Assembly (NCBI GenBank): GCA_041659605.1
Contig: JBAZXW010000006.1
Span: 1-64,000, forward strand
DNA length: 64,000 bases
Origin: Solimonas sp041659605
Lineage (GTDB): Bacteria; Pseudomonadota; Gammaproteobacteria; Nevskiales; Nevskiaceae
Direction: 5' to 3'
In this document: one piece after another, positions 59,731 to 64,000 of the stretch
Position numbering within the stretch: the first letter of the stretch is position 1
Layout: each line of letters starts with the position of its first letter
Program-made: the position numbers and the translations under genes
The notes under the pieces: generated by a model
Told to the model about the DNA's origin: nothing
Databases searched by the model: none
Seen by the model: only the letters and a program-made list of their open reading frames with translations

Positions 59731-60552
59731 TCATTTGCCGGTGAACTGCGGCTTGCGTTTCTGCAGGAATGCACGCGCTGCTTCGGCGTGGTCCTCGGTG
59801 TTGTAAAGCACCGATTGGAAATTGACTTCGGTATTGGCCGCCTGGTCGATCGAATCACAGCCGATGTTGAGAGCAGCCTTGATCAAGGCCATCGCAACCG
59901 GTGGATTCTGCGCAAACCGCTTGGCGGCAACGACGGCCTCGTCCAGCGCGGCCCCGGACTCGCAGAGCCTGTTCACCAGTTGCAGGCGCAGCGCCTCATC
60001 AGCATCGAAGCGATCGCCGAACGCAGCGAGTTCCATCGCCTTGCGGTATCCAATCCGCCGCGGCAGCGACCACAGCGCCCCCAGATCCGGCAGCAAGCCG
60101 ACCTTGACCTGCGCCACGCCGAACCGCGCGTTCACCGCTGCAACCGCATAGTCGCTGGCTGCCGCGAATGACACGCCCGCGCCCATGCAGTTGCCCTCGA
60201 TCGCGCATACGACGGGCTGCGCCATGGTCACCAGCTTCCTGAAGATGCGAACGAGGATATCGACTTTCTGCCGCCCCTCGAGCACCGAGCGCTGCTTCAT
60301 CTCCGTGATGTCGCCTCCGGCCGTGAAGTTGCCGCCCGCGCCCGTCAGCACGATCGCACGGCAGGCCGTGTTCCCTTCGACTTCAATCAGGCGCTCATAC
60401 AGCGACTCTCGCATCGCCTGCCCGAACGCGTTCATGCGCTGAGGACGGTTCAGCGTGATCACCGCAATCTCGCCCTCGTAGCACAGCGTGACGACGTCTT
60501 CGTCGTGGTCGGTCACTGCAGGTTCTCCACCGGTGTCTTCGGCGCGGGCCAT
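59731..60552 (-). CDS. Enoyl-CoA hydratase/isomerase-family protein, isomerase-like active site
   Basis: This 273-residue crotonase-fold protein has ITLNRPQRMNAFG near 33, LTGAGGNFTAGGDITEM near 68 and GLLPDLGALW near 152. By comparison with rat crotonase, Glu144 is Ser and Glu164 is Gln, while the Asp in GLLPDLG matches the base of PaaG-type enoyl-CoA isomerases. A delta-isomerase is thus more likely than a hydratase. It begins three bases after the CaiB-like stop. Confidence 0.88.
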   Translation of the reverse strand: MARAEDTGGEPAVTDHDEDVVTLCYEGEIAVITLNRPQRMNAFGQAMRESLYERLIEVEGNTACRAIVLTGAGGNFTAGGDITEMKQRSVLEGRQKVDILVRIFRKLVTMAQPVVCAIEGNCMGAGVSFAAASDYAVAAVNARFGVAQVKVGLLPDLGALWSLPRRIGYRKAMELAAFGDRFDADEALRLQLVNRLCESGAALDEAVVAAKRFAQNPPVAMALIKAALNIGCDSIDQAANTEVNFQSVLYNTEDHAEAARAFLQKRKPQFTGK

Positions 60553-60555
60553 GGA

Positions 60556-61734
60556 TCAGATCGCCGCATCGCGCCGCAGGCGCTCGATCGTCGCGTGATC
60601 ACAGCCGAATTCGCTCAGCAATGACTCGGTGTGCTGGCCGACACCCGGCACCGGATCCATCCGCGCCTGCACGCCGTCCGGCAACCCCGGCGGCAGCAAT
60701 GCCGGCACACGGCCGGCGGGCGTGTCGACTTCGGTCCAGCGACCACGCGCGGCAAGCTGCGCATGCGACCAGACTTCGTGCATCTCGTTGACACGCGCGT
60801 TGGCGATGCGCGCTTCGTCCAGCCGCGCGACCAGCTGGTCGGCAGCCAGTTCACTGAAGGCATCGACGATGACGGCCCTGAGCGCCTCGCGCGCGGCAAC
60901 ACGGCGCGAGTTCGAGCTGAATCTCGGATCCTGGGCCAGTTGTGGCTGGCGCAGGACCTTCTCGCAAAACTCCCGCCACTCTCTCTCGTTCTGCAGCCCG
61001 AGCATCACGACCTTGCCGTCGCCGGCTGGAAACGGTCCGTAGGGATAGATCGTTGCGTGCGCTGCCCCGGTTCGCGGTGGCGGCAGTGCGCCGTCGAAAG
61101 CGTAGTAAAGGGGGTATCCCATCCACTCGACCATCGTCTCGAGCAGAGAGATGTCGATACGGCTCCCTCGCCCAGTACGTCCGCGCGCAATCAGCGCAGC
61201 CAGGATGTTGCTGTACGCGTACATGCCAGCGGAGATGTCTGCTATCGAGTTCCCGGCCTTGGACGGCTCGCCCGGTGTGCCGGTGATCGACAGGAATCCG
61301 GACTCGCTCTGAATCAGCAGGTCGTAGGCCTTCTTGTCACGATACGGGCCACCGTCGCCGTAGCCGGAGATGTCGCAGACGATCAGGCGAGGATGCCGGC
61401 CCTTGAGCGCCTCATAAGACAGGCCCATGCGTGCGGACGCCCCCGGTGCGAGATTCTGCACGAGCACGTCTGCTCGCTCGAGCAGCTTCGACAGGATGTT
61501 CGCAGCATCCGGGTGCTTGAGATCGAGTGCCAGACTCTCCTTGGAACGATTGATCCAGACGAAGTGCGATGCAAGGCCACGCACGCGCTCATCGTAGCCG
61601 CGCGCGAAGTCGCCACTGCCGGGGCGTTCGATCTTGATGACCCGCGCGCCGAGATCGGCAAGTTGGCGCGTGCAGAATGGTGCGGCGATCGCGTGTTCGA
61701 GAGTGACCACTGTAATACCGTCGAGCGGACGCAC
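60556..61734 (-). CDS. CaiB/BaiF-family (type III) CoA-transferase
   Basis: This 392-residue CoA-transferase has the N-terminal CaiB fold (MRPLDGITVVTLEHAIAAPF, GARVIKIERPGSGDFARGY) and the catalytic aspartate in SIADISAGMYAY (Asp166), which forms a mixed anhydride. It would load CoA onto a carboxylic acid such as itaconate. It lies between the acyl-CoA dehydrogenase and the crotonase-family genes, 9 and 3 bases from them. The neighbours suggest an itaconate- or related dicarboxylate pathway. Confidence 0.9.
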   Translation of the reverse strand: MRPLDGITVVTLEHAIAAPFCTRQLADLGARVIKIERPGSGDFARGYDERVRGLASHFVWINRSKESLALDLKHPDAANILSKLLERADVLVQNLAPGASARMGLSYEALKGRHPRLIVCDISGYGDGGPYRDKKAYDLLIQSESGFLSITGTPGEPSKAGNSIADISAGMYAYSNILAALIARGRTGRGSRIDISLLETMVEWMGYPLYYAFDGALPPPRTGAAHATIYPYGPFPAGDGKVVMLGLQNEREWREFCEKVLRQPQLAQDPRFSSNSRRVAAREALRAVIVDAFSELAADQLVARLDEARIANARVNEMHEVWSHAQLAARGRWTEVDTPAGRVPALLPPGLPDGVQARMDPVPGVGQHTESLLSEFGCDHATIERLRRDAAI

Positions 61735-61743
61735 GGACCGACC

Positions 61744-62916
61744 TCAGAACGAACGGGGCAGCCCGAGCACATGCTCGGCGACATAAGAAAGGATCAAGTT
61801 GGTCGAAATCGGCGCAACTTGGTACAGGCGGGTCTCGCGGAACTTGCGTTCGATGTCGTACTCGCAGGCGAATCCAAAGCCGCCGTGAGTCTGCAAGCAC
61901 GCATTAGCTGCCTCCCACGAGGCCTTGGCCGCAAGGTACTTGGCCATGTTTGCCTGAGCACCGCAGGGCTGGTGAGCATCGAACAGCTCACAGGCCTTGA
62001 AACGCATCAGATTCGCTGCTTCAACCTCGATATAGGCTTCCGCAAGCGGGAATTGCACACCCTGGTTGCGGCCGATCGGACGGTCAAAGACGATACGCTC
62101 GTTGGCGTACTTGGTCGCCTTTTCGATGAACCAGTAGCCGTCACCGATGCACTCGGCCGCGATCAGCGTGCGCTCGGCATTCAGGCCGTCGAGAATGTAC
62201 TTGAAGCCCTTACCCTCCTCGCCGATGAGGTTCTCGGCCGCGATCTCGAGGTTGTCGAAGAACAGCTCGTTCGTCTCGTGATTGACCATGTTCGGTATCG
62301 GCCGGACCGTCATGCCTTTGCCGACCGCCTGGTGCAGATCGACCAGGAAGATCGACATGCCATCGGACTTGCGCTTGACGTCGGCCAACGGAGTCGTGCG
62401 CGCAAGCAGGATCATCAGGTCAGAGTGCTGCAGCCTCGAGATCCAGACCTTTTGGCCGTTGACGACATAGCGATCACCGCGCCGTACGGCCGTGGTCTTT
62501 AGCCGCGTCGTGTCCGTTCCTGTCGTGGGCTCGGTCACACCCATCGACTGTAGTCGCAACTCGCCAGAAGCGATTTTCGGCAGATACCTTCGTTTCTGCT
62601 CCTCTGACCCGTGCCGGACCAGTGTGCCCATGTTGTACATCTGCCCATGGCAGGCACCCGAGTTTCCGCCCGACCGGTTGATCTCTTCCATGATCACCGA
62701 GGCTTGCGCGAGGCCCAGACCGGAGCCGCCGTACTCCTGCGGAATCAAGGCGGCAAGCCACCCGGCATGGGTAAGCGCATCGACGAACGCTTCGGGATAG
62801 CCGCGCGCCTCATCGATCTTTCGGAAATATTCGGGCGGGAACTGCGCACACAGGTCGCGCACGCCGTCGCGGATGTCTTCGTATTGGTCGGCAGATCTCA
62901 TCGGAGATATCGTCAT
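61744..62916 (-). CDS. Acyl-CoA dehydrogenase-like protein lacking the usual C-terminal base
   Basis: This 390-residue protein has the dehydrogenase core: GACHGQMYNMGTLVRHG near 95, MGVTEPTTGTDTTRLK near 130, VNGQKVWISRLQHSD near 155 and FDRPIGRNQGVQFPLAEA near 268. The C-terminal motif, normally IYEGTSEIQ, reads LYQVAPISTNLILSYV, so the standard glutamate base is absent. This C-terminus is seen in acyl-CoA dehydrogenases of itaconate-type clusters, from memory (P. aeruginosa PA0879 neighbourhood). ATG at 62916 overlaps the MaoC-like stop (ATGA). Confidence 0.87.
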   Translation of the reverse strand: MTISPMRSADQYEDIRDGVRDLCAQFPPEYFRKIDEARGYPEAFVDALTHAGWLAALIPQEYGGSGLGLAQASVIMEEINRSGGNSGACHGQMYNMGTLVRHGSEEQKRRYLPKIASGELRLQSMGVTEPTTGTDTTRLKTTAVRRGDRYVVNGQKVWISRLQHSDLMILLARTTPLADVKRKSDGMSIFLVDLHQAVGKGMTVRPIPNMVNHETNELFFDNLEIAAENLIGEEGKGFKYILDGLNAERTLIAAECIGDGYWFIEKATKYANERIVFDRPIGRNQGVQFPLAEAYIEVEAANLMRFKACELFDAHQPCGAQANMAKYLAAKASWEAANACLQTHGGFGFACEYDIERKFRETRLYQVAPISTNLILSYVAEHVLGLPRSF

Positions 62917-63770
62917 GCGGCCAGCACGGCGCTGGCCTCCATCGTTGTGGCGCCGTCCTGGTCTCGCGTCCACAGACGGACGTTGTGTCCGACACCGTCG
63001 GCGGGCGCGCCGCACACCTCGAACGCGCCCGTGTCGAACAGGGGGCGCACAGCGCGGAACGTGAATGCGTTGATGCGCACATTGGGGCGGTGCGATTTCA
63101 GCAAGTCCAGCAGCAGCGCCGCGACCAGTGGCCCGTGAACAACCAGCCCCGGATAGCACTCGACGTCGCGCGCATACGGCAGGTCGTAGTGGATGCGGTG
63201 TGAATTGAAGGTCAAAGCCGAGTAGCGGAACAGCAACACCGGATCGGGTTGCACCGTTCGCATCCATGCATGATCGGTCTGCGCCCTGTTGAGTGCCGCG
63301 GGCATTTCCCGCGGGGCGGGTGCGTCCCGATAGACGATGTCCTGCCGTTCGACGATCGCGATGCCGTCGTCGTTCGCATACTCGCTCGTGACCTGAACGA
63401 ACACGAGTGCTCCGCTGCGCCCTTCCTTGCAGCGGACACTCTCGACACGCTGCAGGCGCTGCACTGTCTGGCCAATTTTCAACGGCAGCCGGAACTCGAT
63501 CGTGCTTCCGGCCCACATCCTTCGCGGCAAAGGCACGGGCGGCAGAAAACCACCGCGGCGAGGATGACCATCCACGTCGATGTCCGACTGTCGCGCTGTG
63601 GGCACAAAATAAAGCCAGTGCGCCAGCTCAGGCAAAGGGTCGCCCTCACGCAACACGCATGGATGGTCCAGAAGTGCGGTCAGCCCGGCGACCGGCGCGA
63701 GGGACAGCCGCTCCTCGCGCGCCTCGGTGCGCCCAATCCAGGCTTGCAGATGACCGACGTCGATCATCAT
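62913..63770 (-). CDS. MaoC/HTD2-type hydratase (itaconyl/mesaconyl-CoA hydratase-like)
   Basis: This 285-residue protein has the double hot-dog arrangement of FAS1-like dehydratases (HTD2/mesaconyl-CoA hydratase group), with RRMWAGSTIEFRLPLKIGQ near 83 in the first half and FNSHRIHYDLPYARDVECYPGLVVHGPL near 190 in the second, the latter carrying the catalytic Asp/His (HRIHYD). It hydrates enoyl-CoAs of C5 dicarboxylates. It is coupled to the CitE-like gene upstream and the dehydrogenase gene downstream by ATGA overlaps. Confidence 0.85.
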   Translation of the reverse strand: MMIDVGHLQAWIGRTEAREERLSLAPVAGLTALLDHPCVLREGDPLPELAHWLYFVPTARQSDIDVDGHPRRGGFLPPVPLPRRMWAGSTIEFRLPLKIGQTVQRLQRVESVRCKEGRSGALVFVQVTSEYANDDGIAIVERQDIVYRDAPAPREMPAALNRAQTDHAWMRTVQPDPVLLFRYSALTFNSHRIHYDLPYARDVECYPGLVVHGPLVAALLLDLLKSHRPNVRINAFTFRAVRPLFDTGAFEVCGAPADGVGHNVRLWTRDQDGATTMEASAVLAA

Positions 63771-64000
63771 GCGCTGGGCTCCACACCATCTGCTGTGCGT
63801 CGGCTCCGCCTGGCACGCAGGATCGCTTCCGCACGCGCTACCACCGGGCGGTCGATCATGCGTCCTTCGAACGCCACAGCGGCGCCTTTCGAATGGCGGA
63901 TCGCGTCGATCACGCGCTCAGCCCATTGCACTTCCGCGGGCGTCACGTCGAAAGCCCCGTTGACTGTCGCGATCTGCCGGGGGTGAATGCAGAGCTTGCC
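63767..64000 (-). CDS. CitE/HpcH-type lyase, C-terminal end (cut by window edge)
   Basis: The last 77 residues of a citrate-lyase-beta (CitE/malyl-CoA lyase) family protein are visible: GKLCIHPRQIATVNGAF, TPAEVQWAERVIDAI and FEGRMIDRPVVARAEAIL. This C-terminal pattern is diagnostic of the family, which includes (S)-citramalyl-CoA lyase. Its stop overlaps the MaoC-like start (ATGATG). With CaiB- and MaoC-like genes following, a citramalyl-CoA lyase role is inferred. The active site lies off the window. Confidence 0.85.
   Translation of the reverse strand, partial: GKLCIHPRQIATVNGAFDVTPAEVQWAERVIDAIRHSKGAAVAFEGRMIDRPVVARAEAILRARRSRRTADGVEPSA

Noticed and set aside
60631..62502. A 623-codon plus-strand open frame
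   Set aside because: It lies antisense to the CaiB-like and acyl-CoA dehydrogenase genes, which carry clear motifs. In GC-rich DNA the third-base bias opens such mirror frames; its composition is not protein-like.
1..64000. CRISPR array, tRNA, rRNA, insertion sequence or prophage
   Set aside because: I saw no regularly spaced repeats, no cloverleaf with CCA end, no transposase or integrase motif in any reading frame.

Overview
The window is GC-rich, densely coded chromosomal DNA from a gammaproteobacterium. The best clue is a TonB-energising operon of OmpA-like protein, DUF3450, two ExbB-like channels, two ExbD, TonB and a TPR lipid-exterior protein, together with large TonB-dependent receptors and many acyl-CoA enzymes. 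A hydrocarbon-, terpenoid- or steroid-degrading member of the Nevskiales/Solimonadaceae-Steroidobacter area would fit, but this placement is an inference from gene content. I saw no rRNA, tRNA, CRISPR array, insertion sequence or phage gene.

Layout. 1-9.9 kb: a minus-strand 2-oxoacid dehydrogenase operon (E1 alpha, E1 beta, lipoyl domain), an AcuI-type acryloyl-CoA reductase, a two-gene (heteromeric-type) acyl-CoA dehydrogenase, then a plus-strand acyl-CoA dehydrogenase/SDR/nitronate-monooxygenase-like set and an enoyl-CoA hydratase-family gene. 9.9-14.5 kb: an AraC regulator and a histidine kinase/double-receiver regulator/TonB-like operon. 14.6-17.3 kb: a [2Fe-2S] ferredoxin with its reductase, an SDR, and a second, almost identical lipoyl-domain gene. 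17.6-19.5 kb: a DapA-family aldolase and two small proteins. 19.5-29.3 kb: the TonB/ExbBD operon and a TonB-dependent receptor.

29.5-56.7 kb is a catabolic island. It encodes a molybdopterin oxidoreductase, several SDRs, two paralogous AveC-like multi-pass membrane proteins, a MoxR-type ATPase with a VWA partner (CbbQ/CbbO, NorQ/NorD type), two epoxide hydrolases, a fused two-domain acyl-CoA dehydrogenase, another acyl-CoA dehydrogenase, a DUF35/thiolase-like pair (Ltp2-aldolase type), a citryl-CoA-lyase-like protein, an acyl-CoA ligase, a TetR regulator, NorE/NorF-like oxidase accessory subunits, an unrecognised polytopic membrane protein and a second TonB-dependent receptor. A palindrome of the form TACC-N4-GGTA recurs at at least seven promoters across this island and usually lies inside or against the -35/-10 region, so one regulator, plausibly the local TetR protein, probably controls the island. 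57.2-64 kb holds an AraC regulator and a minus-strand operon (CitE-like lyase, MaoC-like hydratase, acyl-CoA dehydrogenase, CaiB CoA-transferase, enoyl-CoA hydratase-family protein, thiolase) whose content resembles itaconate-type C5-dicarboxylate catabolism.

How it may work together (inference): the receptors, powered by the TonB system, import a hydrophobic substrate. Redox enzymes, epoxide hydrolases and the ligase turn it into acyl-CoAs. The acyl-CoA dehydrogenases, hydratases, aldolase and thiolases shorten these, and the E1/lipoyl and C5 modules handle the small acids released. The least explained part is the AveC-like/MoxR/VWA/NorEF-like membrane module, which has no NorCB or RuBisCO in sight.
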